Assembly: GCF_015714725.1 (NCBI RefSeq)
Contig: NZ_WBKM01000121.1
Span: forward strand, 1 to 56,361
DNA: 56,361 nucleotides
Reading direction: 5' to 3'
From: Nostoc sp. WHI
GTDB taxonomy: Bacteria; Cyanobacteriota; Cyanobacteriia; Cyanobacteriales; Nostocaceae
Below, piece after piece: positions 6,916 to 15,199 of the stretch. Position numbers and translations under genes: made by a program. How positions within the stretch are numbered: the first letter of the stretch is position 1; each line of letters opens with the position of its first letter. The notes beneath the pieces were generated by a model, which was given only the letters and a program-made list of their open reading frames with translations, did not search any database and had not been told where the DNA came from.

Positions 6916-7501
6916 GATTAGTGATGGGTCATTATCAAGAGAGAAAAGTTTAGTAATTATGAATTCGGCAAGCAGGTCTATTTGCACTCATTGAACTGCT
7001 TTCCTTCAACAATAAGATATTCACTATGAGCGATAACTATATTTTGAAACGTATGCATACATACAGACAGCAAATCCTAAAAGAAAATAAAGAAATCTGT
7101 TATTCGTCCAACCAAATAATAAGATACTAATAGTAGTAGCGTATACAAAAAACGATTTGTAGTTTCATTTAACTCATGTTTGAGTGCATCTGAGTACAGC
7201 TTAATATATTGCAAAATATCTTGATGAAATGTTTGCCAAGGCTTACAGGTAAAGTTTCTTGTAGCGAGTACAGAAATTCTTTAACCCTGCCCAAAAAATA
7301 CTAACACCCCTATTGTTAAAGACTAGCGCCCCTACCCCAAGACAAATTTTAAGTTTATCTTGAGTAGGGGTTTCGGCGTTTGAGTACAACATTAATCAAT
7401 CCAATAAATCCAATCAACATTAGTTTTCCTATCTAGTTGGAAGTCGCCTGATATAAGCATAAAAATAGCAGATAACTCTTTCTACCAGATAGACATTACC
7501 G
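6916..7501. other. long leader region before nifP
   Basis: No coding frame is supported. It contains a possible NtcA site at 7133 and an imperfect hairpin at 7332-7371 (CCCCTACCCCAAGACA against TATCTTGAGTAGGGG). AT content is high in the last 200 bases, consistent with promoter DNA. Confidence 0.4.
7133..7146 (+). promoter_or_regulatory. possible NtcA-binding site
   Basis: GTAGTAGCGTATAC fits the NtcA consensus GTA-N8-TAC exactly. It lies about 355 bases before the nifP frame, and nitrogen-control by NtcA would fit the nif context. A motif with six fixed bases is expected by chance several times in a window of this size, and no clear downstream -10 box was found, so the call is weak. Confidence 0.25.
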
Positions 7502-8257
7502 ATGCAACAGTCTTTAGACAATATTAGCGATGTCTACGACGGGCTACGCCAGACTACCAAAACGCAGAATTCTGCCCATACATCTATGCTGAAAAATTTA
7601 CTCTCTGGCGTTTTTTTTGAGCCATTATTGAGTGATTTTCGCATTATTTTTGAGCGCGATCCCGCAGCCCGGAATTGGCTAGAGGTGGTGTTTTGCTATC
7701 CAGGATTGCACGCGCTATGTTTGCATCGTCTGGCTCACTGGTTACATTGTCGAGGAGTGAGTTTTATCCCCCGCTTAATTTCTCATTTGGGGCGATTTTT
7801 GACCGGAATTGAAATTCACCCAGGTGCAGAGATTGGTCAAGGCGTGTTTATTGACCACGGAATGGGTGTTGTGATTGGCGAAACTGCGATCGTCGGCGAC
7901 TATACACTGATTTATCAGGGCGTCACCCTTGGCGGAACTGGTAAAGAAACTGGTAAGCGTCATCCCACAGTGGGTAAAAATGCTGTGATTGGGGCGGGTG
8001 CGAAAGTTTTAGGTAATCTGCAAATTGGCGATCGCGTCCGTATTGGTGCAGGTTCGGTTGTCTTGCGGGATGTTCCCAGCGATCGCACTGTGGTGGGAGT
8101 TCCCGGCCGAATTATTTCTCGGAATAAAAGCGCCAGCCTTTCTCCCTTAGAACATGGAAAGCTACCCGATGTGGAAGCAACCGTGATTCGTTCTTTGCTC
8201 TCGCGGATCGAGCAACTCGAAAAACAACTGCAAACTTTAGAAGTCAAGAGTCATTAG
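7502..8257 (+). CDS. cysE: serine O-acetyltransferase (NifP/CysE type)
   Basis: A 251-residue frame with an N-terminal helical part ([19 protein letters not shown]) and a left-handed beta-helix of hexapeptide repeats: [40 protein letters not shown] and [25 protein letters not shown]. The histidine of IDHG is the family's catalytic residue. The enzyme makes O-acetylserine from serine and acetyl-CoA for cysteine synthesis. The nearby nifV-nifZ-nifT order matches, as I recall, the nifP cluster of Anabaena; NifP supplies sulfur for nitrogenase clusters. The first 28 codons include a dispersed repeat (7529-7552), and the true start may be ATG 7586 (MLKNLLSG). Neither start has a strong ribosome-binding site. 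Confidence 0.9.
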   Translation: MQQSLDNISDVYDGLRQTTKTQNSAHTSMLKNLLSGVFFEPLLSDFRIIFERDPAARNWLEVVFCYPGLHALCLHRLAHWLHCRGVSFIPRLISHLGRFLTGIEIHPGAEIGQGVFIDHGMGVVIGETAIVGDYTLIYQGVTLGGTGKETGKRHPTVGKNAVIGAGAKVLGNLQIGDRVRIGAGSVVLRDVPSDRTVVGVPGRIISRNKSASLSPLEHGKLPDVEATVIRSLLSRIEQLEKQLQTLEVKSH

Positions 8258-8337
8258 TCATTGGTCATTAGTCATTTGCAAATGACAACGGACAAATGAG
8301 AAAAGACAACGTACAAATGACAAAGGACAACGGACAA
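8251..8337. repeat. heptamer tandem repeats
   Basis: GTCATTA/GTCATTG units on one side and AATGACAA/GGACAAATG units on the other form an inverted array. The family is the short heptanucleotide repeat type typical of heterocystous cyanobacteria. Its ATGs create false starts for the following ORF. Confidence 0.7.
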
Positions 8338-8583
8338 ATGACAAATCATACTTTAGGCGATCAAGTATTGCAGATTCCTTTGAGCGATCGCTGGCGAATC
8401 TATCACCGTTTGCAAGAGTTAAAAATTAAGAGTTCCTGTCCCCCCGATGGTTCTTTACGAGTGGAAGTGAACAATTTGCTAGAAGCAATTCTAATTCGCA
8501 GTACGGTTATGCAATTTCTTGCTTCTCGTCACGAATTATTAGAGTGGCTAGAGCGTTGCTGGCATTACAGGGATGAATCCTGA
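8338..8583 (+). CDS. small conserved-looking protein of the nif cluster
   Basis: An 81-residue protein beginning MTNHTLGDQVLQIPLSDRWR and ending LEWLERCWHYRDES. The in-frame extension back to 8296 (MRKDNVQMTKDNGQ) is encoded by the heptamer repeat, so ATG 8338 is preferred. The protein is soluble and rich in helix-forming residues, with no motif I recognise. Its position between nifP and nifV corresponds, from memory, to small unnamed ORFs in the same place in Anabaena-type genomes. A role connected with nitrogen fixation is only suggested by position. Confidence 0.65.
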   Translation: MTNHTLGDQVLQIPLSDRWRIYHRLQELKIKSSCPPDGSLRVEVNNLLEAILIRSTVMQFLASRHELLEWLERCWHYRDES

Positions 8584-8870
8584 GTAAAAATGAAAAGTTT
8601 TTCATACCCTACTCCCCACTCCCTACTCCCCACTCCCCCTTTTGTTCATAGATGCACAAACCTCGAATGAGTTTAGAAGTTGAAGTTACTGTCAGCTAGC
8701 AGATTTTGTTGCAAACTGAGAAAGATTAGTCGAGTTTTAGATTTTATCTAGTCTGCTAAATCTGAAATTTCCCTGACATATAACGACAATTAAAAAGGCG
8801 GAATTACCAAATTAAATTGGAATTTCTAATTTTTAACTCTTTTCCAAATTAATAAATTTAAAGTTCAACT
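8584..8870. other. intergenic with CTCCCCA-type heptamers
   Basis: At 8609-8640 there are runs of CTCCCCA/CTCCCTA heptamers. The remainder is AT-rich and shows no open frame; it probably includes a leader for the next small gene. Confidence 0.4.
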
Positions 8871-9068
8871 ATGCCGACTCGTAACAGAAATATAAAACTC
8901 CTCAACTTTTTGCACAATGAACTTGAACTTTCAAATGCTGATATTGCTGTAGCTCTGCGACACCGGGAATTAGAAAATGGCCCACTACCGATGCTTCTCT
9001 GGCAGTATGGTTTAGTTGACTTAGAACAGCTAGGAAAGATTTTTGATTGGCTAGCAGAACAAAGTTAA
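8871..9068 (+). CDS. DUF2949-like small protein
   Basis: A 65-residue protein starting MPTRNRNIKLLNFLHNELEL and ending LVDLEQLGKIFDWLAEQS, with LPMLLWQYGLV in the middle. This matches my memory of the cyanobacterial DUF2949 family, small helical proteins of about 60-70 residues and unknown function. It has no membrane segment and no metal-binding cysteines. Between nifP and nifV a small ORF is also found in Anabaena-type genomes. The start ATG is the only one near the conserved N-terminus. Confidence 0.75.
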   Translation: MPTRNRNIKLLNFLHNELELSNADIAVALRHRELENGPLPMLLWQYGLVDLEQLGKIFDWLAEQS

Positions 9069-9149
9069 CTAATTTGTATCCTTTAACTTTGAATATCATT
9101 ACCTGCCTAAATTACACACCAATGCTCTAGAAAATATGAGGTCACTAAG

Positions 9150-9266
9150 ATGATTACATCCTTAATTGCTGGATTCTGTGTTTTGCTTTGTTCCGGATTT
9201 GCTAATAGCTATATTAGTTCATTGCTACTCGAACAAATTTCAACTGACATCGGTAAAAACGATTAG
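9150..9266 (+). CDS. putative 38-residue membrane peptide
   Basis: ATG at 9150 opens a 38-codon frame: ITSLIAGFCVLLCSGFANS, then YISSLLLEQIST and an end at DIGKND. A GAGG sequence lies about 8 bases upstream. One hydrophobic segment covers about residues 4-18, so it could be a single-pass membrane peptide or a signal-like leader. It lies between the DUF2949-like gene and nifV on the same strand. No family is recognised, and the short length makes chance possible. Confidence 0.35.
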   Translation: MITSLIAGFCVLLCSGFANSYISSLLLEQISTDIGKND

Positions 9267-9439
9267 TAAATTATACATGGTTTTAGTTCCCTGCCATACA
9301 GATGTGATGCTACTAATTGGACAATAATTAAGGATCATATATCCTACATTATGAATTGTGATATTTTTAGCATTTACCATTACTAGGGATTGTAGAGAGA
9401 AAGGATATTAAGAATACTTCCAACAGAGGGATATTTGCA

Positions 9440-10573
9440 ATGAATCAAATCATAATTAATGACACGACATTACGTGATGGCGAACAAGCAGCAGGTGTTG
9501 CTTTTAACCTAGAAGAAAAAGTAGCGATCGCTAAGTTTCTCGATGCCATTGGTATACCGGAATTAGAAGTAGGTATACCGGCAATGGGTGAGGAAGAAAC
9601 ACGAGCGATCGCCGCAATTTCTGACTTGGGTTTACAAGCAAAACTCTTGGGCTGGAACCGCGCTGTCATTTCAGATATTAAGGCTTCTATCGCTTGCGGT
9701 CTGAATCGAGTGCATATTGCCATTCCCGTCTCTGGTATCCAAATTGCCACTAAATTTCACGGTCAATGGCGAGTAAGTTTACAAAAACTCAAAGACTCTA
9801 TCAGCTTCGCTCTCGATCAAGGTCTTTGGGTAGCAGTCGGCGGAGAAGATTCTTCCAGGGCTGATGAAAACTTCCTCTTAGATGTAGCGCTTTATGCCCA
9901 AGAATGGGGTGCATCCCGCTTTCGCTTCTGCGACACCGTAGGAGTTCTTGACCCTTTCACCACCTACACCAAAGTCCAACGGCTGGTTTCAGCTTTGATG
10001 ATTCCCCTAGAAATCCACACGCATAATGATTTTGGTATGGCAACTGCCAACGCACTTGCAGGTATCAAAGCCGGAGCCTCATCCGTGAATACCACAGTCA
10101 ACGGATTAGGTGAAAGAGCAGGAAATGCAGCATTAGAAGAAGTTGTCATGGCTATCAAACGCATTTACGGCATCGATTTGGGCATTGACACTCCCAGTTT
10201 GCTGGAACTGTCTCAACTCGTTGCTGCCGCATCCGGTGCTAGTGTACCACCCTGGAAGGCGATCGTTGGCGAAAATACTTTTGCTCACGAATCTGGCATC
10301 CATGCTCACGGAGTATTGCAAAACCCCATCACCTACGAACCATTTGCTCCCGAAGAAGTGGGTTGGGAACGGCGCTTAGTATTAGGTAAACATTCTGGAC
10401 GGCATTTGGTTTCAAACTTGCTAGAGCAGCATGGCATTTTCTTGAACTCCCAAGAAACCCAGTCTGTTTTAGACGCAGTGCGCCATCAATCGGTACAGAA
10501 AAAACGCAGTTTGACGACAGAAGAACTATTGAATTTGGTCAGAGAACAGAGGTATTCTCATGCAACGCGATGA
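9440..10573 (+). CDS. nifV: homocitrate synthase
   Basis: A 377-residue protein of the HMGL-like TIM-barrel family. The metal/substrate motif [17 protein letters not shown] is at residues 5-21; [30 protein letters not shown] and [10 protein letters not shown] follow. NifV condenses acetyl-CoA and 2-oxoglutarate to (R)-homocitrate, the organic ligand of the nitrogenase iron-molybdenum cofactor. The closely related LeuA is longer, with a C-terminal regulatory domain that is absent here, and the tight linkage to nifZ and nifT settles the name. The stop overlaps the nifZ start by 14 bases, indicating translational coupling. Confidence 0.95.
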   Translation: MNQIIINDTTLRDGEQAAGVAFNLEEKVAIAKFLDAIGIPELEVGIPAMGEEETRAIAAISDLGLQAKLLGWNRAVISDIKASIACGLNRVHIAIPVSGIQIATKFHGQWRVSLQKLKDSISFALDQGLWVAVGGEDSSRADENFLLDVALYAQEWGASRFRFCDTVGVLDPFTTYTKVQRLVSALMIPLEIHTHNDFGMATANALAGIKAGASSVNTTVNGLGERAGNAALEEVVMAIKRIYGIDLGIDTPSLLELSQLVAAASGASVPPWKAIVGENTFAHESGIHAHGVLQNPITYEPFAPEEVGWERRLVLGKHSGRHLVSNLLEQHGIFLNSQETQSVLDAVRHQSVQKKRSLTTEELLNLVREQRYSHATR

Positions 10574-10847
10574 ATTAGAACTAAACCTACCACCTGCTTT
10601 TGAAATTGGTGAAAAAGTAAGAGTTCGTAAACTGCTAAAAAACGATGGTACTTTTCCCGGTAAGGAAGTCGGCCAAGTTTTAGTAAACAAGGGAGATATC
10701 GGCTACATAGCGAGTATAGGCACATATTTGCAGACTTCCTATATCTATGCTGTGCATTTCTTAGAAACAGGGTTCGTCGTCGGCTGTATGAAAAAAGAAC
10801 TAGAATCTGTTGAGGAATCTCATGAAAGTAATGCTACGCATGAATGA
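10560..10847 (+). CDS. nifZ: nitrogenase maturation protein NifZ
   Basis: A 95-residue protein with the NifZ pattern: [42 protein letters not shown] and [19 protein letters not shown]. NifZ assists P-cluster assembly in the MoFe protein. The gene starts inside the end of nifV and its own end overlaps nifT by 26 bases, so the three are almost certainly one transcript. The start is preceded by AGAGG within the nifV coding sequence. Length is usual for cyanobacterial NifZ. Confidence 0.93.
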   Translation: MQRDELELNLPPAFEIGEKVRVRKLLKNDGTFPGKEVGQVLVNKGDIGYIASIGTYLQTSYIYAVHFLETGFVVGCMKKELESVEESHESNATHE

Positions 10848-11025
10848 CGCCGGCACCTTAGTAGTTTACGTTGCTAAGAAAGACCTTGAAGAAGAAGTCG
10901 TCAAACAAACCGATGGAAATGATGGCAAGATTCTCACCCTAGCAAATGGTTGGGAATTGGAATTTAGTGAATTGCCAGATGCAGCCAATTTACCCAAAAC
11001 TGTAGAAGCTAAACGCCTCGCTTAA
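10822..11025 (+). CDS. nifT: NifT/FixU family protein
   Basis: A 67-residue protein starting [24 protein letters not shown] with the later segment GKILTLANGWELEFSELPD. This is the short beta-rich NifT/FixU protein, found in nif operons, whose exact job in nitrogenase maturation is unclear. The start at 10822 is chosen over 10810 because GAGGAA lies 6-7 bases upstream and known family members begin MKVM. The gene overlaps the end of nifZ. Confidence 0.93.
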   Translation: MKVMLRMNDAGTLVVYVAKKDLEEEVVKQTDGNDGKILTLANGWELEFSELPDAANLPKTVEAKRLA

Positions 11026-11029
11026 AAAA

Positions 11030-11160
11030 TGGGGAGTGGGGAGTAGGGAGTAGGGAGTTATGAGTTATGAGTTATGATTCTTAACTCTTAATTCCTAATT
11101 TTTAATTCTCTATTCCCCACTCCTAACTTTTAATTCCCTACTCCCCACTCCCCACTCCCA
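11030..11160. repeat. inverted array of GGGAGTA / CTCCCCA heptamers
   Basis: Plus-strand GGGGAGT/AGGGAGT and GAGTTAT units (11034-11078) face ACTCCCCA and AATTCCTA units (11085-11160), so the transcript of the nif operon would fold into a long hairpin. It may end or protect the mRNA; that is inference. Confidence 0.65.
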
Positions 11161-11174
11161 AATTTTTATCAATC

Positions 11175-11714
11175 ATGGGTGACAAGTATTTGACGTTATC
11201 AGAATTGAATCTTGAGGGACAGTTATTAGGTTTTGTTGGTGGTGAACCAGGAAAATATAAATACTTGCAATTGGCAGTTCCATCTGGAAATGTAGAAATT
11301 AAACTGCCTAAAGAGTTGCGCCGTTCTCTAAGTTTATCCTTAGTTCCTGGTCAGCAAATTCGGGTTTTTGCTCATAGTAAGTTAGACTCGCACACAAGTA
11401 AAATTAAAATCAAAGCCTATCGGGTGACACCAATGGATGGGTGTCCAAATCAAGATTTACCACCTCAACCCAAAGCGAGGATTATGGTATGTCAAAAGTC
11501 TGGTTGCCTCAAGCGTGGTGGTAAAGAGTTATTATCAGAATTAGAAAAAACTTTGAGCGATCGCAATTTGTTAGACAAAGTTATCATTGAATATACTAGC
11601 TGCCAAAAATGCTGTAGCAGCGCCCCCAACTGGGTTTTAGAAATTGGTAACAAGAAATACAAGAATATTTCTACCGATGCGATCGCATCTTTGCTAGAAA
11701 GTCACTTAAGTTAA
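11175..11714 (+). CDS. thioredoxin-like [2Fe-2S] ferredoxin-domain protein
   Basis: A 179-residue protein. The N-terminal half (residues 1-90) is beta-rich with GEPGKYKYLQLAVPSG and may be an OB-like domain. The C-terminal half has IMVCQKSGCLKRGGKELL and YTSCQKCCSSAPNWVL, giving the four-cysteine pattern of the thioredoxin-like [2Fe-2S] ferredoxin family. Such proteins are thought to carry electrons. The gene follows nifT on the same strand after a heptamer array, which fits nif clusters that end in an iron-sulfur protein, but co-transcription is not shown. A perfect hairpin 47 bases after the stop probably ends transcription. Confidence 0.8.
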   Translation: MGDKYLTLSELNLEGQLLGFVGGEPGKYKYLQLAVPSGNVEIKLPKELRRSLSLSLVPGQQIRVFAHSKLDSHTSKIKIKAYRVTPMDGCPNQDLPPQPKARIMVCQKSGCLKRGGKELLSELEKTLSDRNLLDKVIIEYTSCQKCCSSAPNWVLEIGNKKYKNISTDAIASLLESHLS

Positions 11715-11760
11715 TAGTACTAACCTTTTCTAGCTATTCTTAAAATAATACACGACTTTG

Positions 11761-11783
11761 TAGGGGTAAAATTTTTACCCCTA
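11761..11783. terminator. perfect hairpin after the [2Fe-2S] protein gene
   Basis: TAGGGGTAAAA (11761-11771) pairs with TTTTACCCCTA (11773-11783) around one base. It lies 47 bases past the stop and is followed by TTTGTTGTTG. A bidirectional terminator is likely, although the U-run is imperfect. Confidence 0.6.
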
Positions 11784-11962
11784 TTTGTTGTTGCTATTGT
11801 CTGCCAATGACGGCATAGGCTAGTTCTAAGTAGGTTTGCAAAAAAAAACCAAATGTGAGAAAATAGGTCTTTCGTCCCTCGTTAACAAGGAGTATTCAGC
11901 ATCAGTAATAGAGCGTAGACGCAAAACACAATATTTTTCTGCCAACCTATCTTAGGGTAAAT

Positions 11963-13354
11963 ATGAATAATTTTCCTTATATGAGAAAAAACCAAATAAA
12001 CCAAATATTGTTAGGTCTTGCCATAGTTTTGTCATTAGTATTATGTGGAGAATTAGCAATTAGAGCTTATTCTTTTAATCTTGATTCTTTAGCTAATTCC
12101 ACAGGTAAATATTTACGTGATTTTTCTAACAATTTTGACAAACTAAGAACAGTTATAGAATACTTGTGTTTAAATATTATATATATTCTGTGGTTAATAA
12201 TAAATAAAAATCAACAAACAGATATAACTTTTATAAAAATACTAAAAAATAGTTCATTTTTTTTGTTAATTGCCTTGATAAGTTATCCAATAAGTACCGA
12301 TGTTAATTTATATGTGCATTATGGTTTGATGAATTTAAATGGAATTAACCCTTTTATTAATGGTGCAGGCACATTTACTTCAAAGTTGTCTGCATTTCTT
12401 GTCTGGAAACAGACTTCAACTTATGGGCCTGTATCTCAACTATTTTTTACGTTTTCCGCTATTTTCGTTGCAATTACTCCTAGCTTAGGAATTTATGTAT
12501 TTAAATTAATATGTCTTTTATTCCATATATTAAATGCTTACTTAATATGGCGGCATTTAAAAAACTCTCCTCATAAAGTTAATGTAACAATTGCATATTT
12601 AGTTAACCCATTTCTGCTATATGAGCAGGTTATAAATGCACATATTGATGTCTTTATTTCTACAGCTTTAATTATTTTAGTAATATGCCTCAAAAATCGT
12701 AATTATATAGCTGCGATCGTTACAGCTTGGATTGGTTTTCTAATTAAAACATTACCAATTATTTGGCTGCCTTTAGTTTTTGTTTACTTAATTAAGCAAA
12801 AACGTTGGAAAATTTTATTCAGTGCTATTTGTATCTCTGTAGCTATAATTTTTGCAGCTTATCTTATAGCTTTGCCTACAGTAGATGCTTGGAAAAGCCT
12901 TTTAAATCCTGGGGTTGAAGGAAAAGTAAGTGCTTCATTACATGCTTTAGTTAAGAAATTAATAAGTTTTAAAATTCTCAACTTTTCTCTAAGTTTCCAA
13001 CAGAATCTCTTCTCAATATTTAAATCTCTAATGTTTTCTATATTTGTACTTTCTTATTTGATTATTCTGATAAAACCATATTGGAAAAAAAAATATTCTG
13101 AAACTAATCTTAGTATAAACATAGGATGGATTACCTTAATATTATTTCTATTTGCTGCTCCTTGGTATTGCTCTTGGTATTCCTCTGTACTGCTGGGAGT
13201 TGCAGCTTTAAACATACATTCAAAAAGATTCGTGATTACTAGCATCCTATTGTGTATTCCAAGTACAACTGTCGGTGTAACGCTTTTACCAGCCTTAGGA
13301 GCAATTATATTTTGGTTTGCCCGTGATATCCAAGCTCAAAAAAAATTGGTGTAA
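11963..13354 (+). CDS. multi-pass membrane protein, GT-C glycosyltransferase-like
   Basis: A 463-residue, strongly hydrophobic protein with roughly ten or more membrane segments. The layout recalls polyprenol-phosphate-mannose-dependent transferases (GT87/MptB-like): an acidic residue early in the first large loop (PISTDVNLYVHYGLMNLNGINPF), a TSTYGPVSQLFF segment resembling the YGP motif, and a basic segment between helices. The start could also be ATG 11981 (MRKNQ). The gene is AT-rich and uses rarer A/T-ending codons more than its neighbours, which hints at transfer. It stands alone. Substrate and acceptor are unknown; a role in cell-surface sugar transfer is inferred. Confidence 0.55.
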   Translation: MNNFPYMRKNQINQILLGLAIVLSLVLCGELAIRAYSFNLDSLANSTGKYLRDFSNNFDKLRTVIEYLCLNIIYILWLIINKNQQTDITFIKILKNSSFFLLIALISYPISTDVNLYVHYGLMNLNGINPFINGAGTFTSKLSAFLVWKQTSTYGPVSQLFFTFSAIFVAITPSLGIYVFKLICLLFHILNAYLIWRHLKNSPHKVNVTIAYLVNPFLLYEQVINAHIDVFISTALIILVICLKNRNYIAAIVTAWIGFLIKTLPIIWLPLVFVYLIKQKRWKILFSAICISVAIIFAAYLIALPTVDAWKSLLNPGVEGKVSASLHALVKKLISFKILNFSLSFQQNLFSIFKSLMFSIFVLSYLIILIKPYWKKKYSETNLSINIGWITLILFLFAAPWYCSWYSSVLLGVAALNIHSKRFVITSILLCIPSTTVGVTLLPALGAIIFWFARDIQAQKKLV

Positions 13355-13523
13355 GGATTCAGGACATTGCTGATTCTAAGTATAATTATTACTTGTATTA
13401 AGCCGCTTTGCGTCTACAAACAGGGTTATAAATTGGATGGGTAGTAAATCATACTTAATTTCAGCAACGCCAGATTCAGTTCTAAGGTTAAGATGCAAAT
13501 AACTCTGCATTCTCGTAATTGTT

Positions 13524-14108
13524 ATGAGCCTTACCACTGCTAAACGCTTTACTATAGCTGAATATCATCGGCTAGCTGAACTCGGCTTTTTCGAGGAGGA
13601 TGAGCGAGTAGAGCTAATTAAGGGTGAAATAGTCCAGATGGCTGCTAAAGGTACACCGCACTCTGTTTGTGAAACACGCCTAGAGAGAGAATTATATAAG
13701 TTAGTAGGCGATCGCGCAATCCTGCGAGGACAACAACCAATTACTTTATCTAACAACAGTGAGCCTGAACCAGATAGAGTAATTGCAAAAAATAGAGATG
13801 ATGACTATCTAGGGAATCATCCCAATCCATCTGATATTTTACTCTTAATTGAGATTGCTGATTCATCCTTAAAATATGACCAAGAAGAAAAGCTACCTAT
13901 TTATGCAGAAGCAGGTATTTCTGATTATTGGATATATAATTTAGTAGATTATTATCTAGAATGCTATAGCGAACCTTATCAAGCTTTGCAAGGTAAATTT
14001 GGTTATCGCCGCAAACTGATTTATCTGCCAAATGAATCAGTTCATCTGCCATGTTTCCCTGAATTGTCACTCGATTTATCTAAGATATTTTCTGGGATGT
14101 TATTTTAA
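13524..14108 (+). CDS. Uma2-family (PD-(D/E)XK-like) putative nuclease
   Basis: A 194-residue protein with the cyanobacterial Uma2/DUF820 layout: FTIAEYHRLAELGFFEEDERVELIKGEIVQM, later EPEPDRVIA, LLLIEIADSSLKYDQEEKLPIYAEAGISDYWI. The aspartate of the PD, the glutamate of EIAD and the lysine of the EEK segment make a complete PD-(D/E)XK-type active site. The biological substrate of the family is unknown. It is one of five Uma2 genes in the window. It faces a convergent toxin-antitoxin pair. Confidence 0.85.
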   Translation: MSLTTAKRFTIAEYHRLAELGFFEEDERVELIKGEIVQMAAKGTPHSVCETRLERELYKLVGDRAILRGQQPITLSNNSEPEPDRVIAKNRDDDYLGNHPNPSDILLLIEIADSSLKYDQEEKLPIYAEAGISDYWIYNLVDYYLECYSEPYQALQGKFGYRRKLIYLPNESVHLPCFPELSLDLSKIFSGMLF

Positions 14109-14153
14109 AATCGCTGCAAAAGCAGATTAAAAAATTAGTATTAACTTGACAAT

Positions 14154-14417
14154 CTACTCATCTCGATAAACATCTCTTCGATGTCCTACCCTAACAACTT
14201 TAACTATCAGCACATCATCTTGAATCTCGTATAAAATCCGATAATTGCCAATACGAATACGATATTTATTGTCGGTATTTTCTAGCTTGACAACGCCGCT
14301 AGGACGGGGATTGTCAGCCAGTTCTAAAATTTTCTCGTTAACTCTATCTCGAATATCAGCAGATAATTTTTTTAATTGTTTTACAGCCCTATTAGAAATT
14401 TCTATTTGATAAGTCAC
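14154..14417 (-). CDS. RelE/ParE-superfamily toxin
   Basis: An 87-residue protein starting (M)TYQIEISNRAVKQLKKL and containing RIRIGNYRILYEI and VKVVRVGHRRDVYR. These are the conserved core of RelE-type toxins: alternating strands with arginine and a C-terminal histidine-arginine pair. The start is the GTG at 14417, which overlaps the antitoxin stop as GTGA, the usual coupling in these operons; the longer frame to 14447 would overlap the antitoxin more. RelE toxins cut mRNA on the ribosome, ParE ones act on gyrase; the YRI-GNYRI-L pattern favours RelE. The upstream gene should encode its antitoxin. Confidence 0.85.
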   Translation of the reverse strand: MTYQIEISNRAVKQLKKLSADIRDRVNEKILELADNPRPSGVVKLENTDNKYRIRIGNYRILYEIQDDVLIVKVVRVGHRRDVYRDE

Positions 14418-14617
14418 GATTCTAATTCTTGTTTGTACTGTTCCCAAGTAATAGTAGGTTCATTTTCAGCTTCTTCAAAGGCTTTAATATCCTCTTTATC
14501 CTCTACTTTCCTAATGTCTAACAGTTCTAGAACATCTTCTAAAGTGTCTTCATAAGCTTGTTCTAGTCTTTGATTGATTGCTTTTAACAACTCTTGTCTT
14601 TTAGTTGTAGTTTCCAT
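14414..14617 (-). CDS. antitoxin of the RelE-type pair
   Basis: A 67-residue protein starting METTTKRQELLKAINQRLEQAY and rich in acidic residues (EDVLELLDIRKVEDKEDIKAFEEAE), ending TWEQYKQELES. This is a small coiled-coil antitoxin lacking an obvious DNA-binding domain, common before RelE genes in cyanobacteria. The start at 14617 has AGAGG 6-7 bases upstream; the frame continues to 14638 without such a site. It should bind and block the downstream toxin. Confidence 0.75.
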   Translation of the reverse strand: METTTKRQELLKAINQRLEQAYEDTLEDVLELLDIRKVEDKEDIKAFEEAENEPTITWEQYKQELES

Positions 14618-14680
14618 AATTAACCTCTGCAACTGCAAAACTTTTAATTAATTTCCGATTGAGTGATTATATTATCTCCA

Positions 14681-14908
14681 TTACATATAATCCTGAAACT
14701 CTCCTAATGGCTTATCAAAGTCATCTGTTATTGTAATCAAACCTTTGGCACTACCAAATAAAAGAGAGCGTTTTTTCTCTGGAATCACCGGAGTTAGCTT
14801 AACCACTGGCTGCTCATCTTTGGTGATGATAATTTCTTCGCCATTGATTGCTGCTTCGATTAATTCGTGTAAGTGTTGTGATGCTGTGTCGATAGTAATC
14901 TGTTGCAT
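14681..14908 (-). CDS. Phd-like antitoxin without adjacent toxin
   Basis: A 75-residue protein starting MQQITIDTASQHLHELIEAAINGEEIIITKDEQPVVKL and ending LITITDDFDKPLGEFQDYM. It combines the Phd-type N-terminal domain (strand, helix, E-E-I-x-I-T-K-x-x-x-P-V-V-K-L) with the short DDFDxPLxxFxxYM tail typical of antitoxins that pair with VapC-type PIN toxins. No PIN-domain gene follows; 64 bases downstream lies the RelE-type pair. It is probably an orphan antitoxin, or it may have been left when its toxin was lost. Confidence 0.75.
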   Translation of the reverse strand: MQQITIDTASQHLHELIEAAINGEEIIITKDEQPVVKLTPVIPEKKRSLLFGSAKGLITITDDFDKPLGEFQDYM

Positions 14909-15069
14909 GACTTTCACTATTTAATTAACTATTTCAAGACTGAATTTCACTGTCTTATAAAACTGGGATTTGTTGCTGAAGATAACCGCCTTAAAATGTG
15001 TTTACAGCATGACGCACCAAGGTCTATTGATCTATAAATTATTTTTAAAAGACCATCGCTCAATTTTAT

Positions 15070-15091
15070 TATAGCGTGTACACGCGCTATA
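15070..15091. repeat. small palindrome before the next Uma2 gene
   Basis: TATAGCG pairs with CGCTATA around TGTACACG. It lies in the 290-base gap between the orphan antitoxin and the Uma2 gene, both transcribed away from it. It could be an operator or only a repeat; nothing decides this. Confidence 0.35.
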
Positions 15092-15199
15092 AGGTCTTAT
15101 ATAATGAATAGGGTATTATTGCTATTTACCGCTGATACTGATATTCTCTTAAGGTGAAGTCAGCGGACGTTTATTCATAGATTTTCACTATAAATCGTC

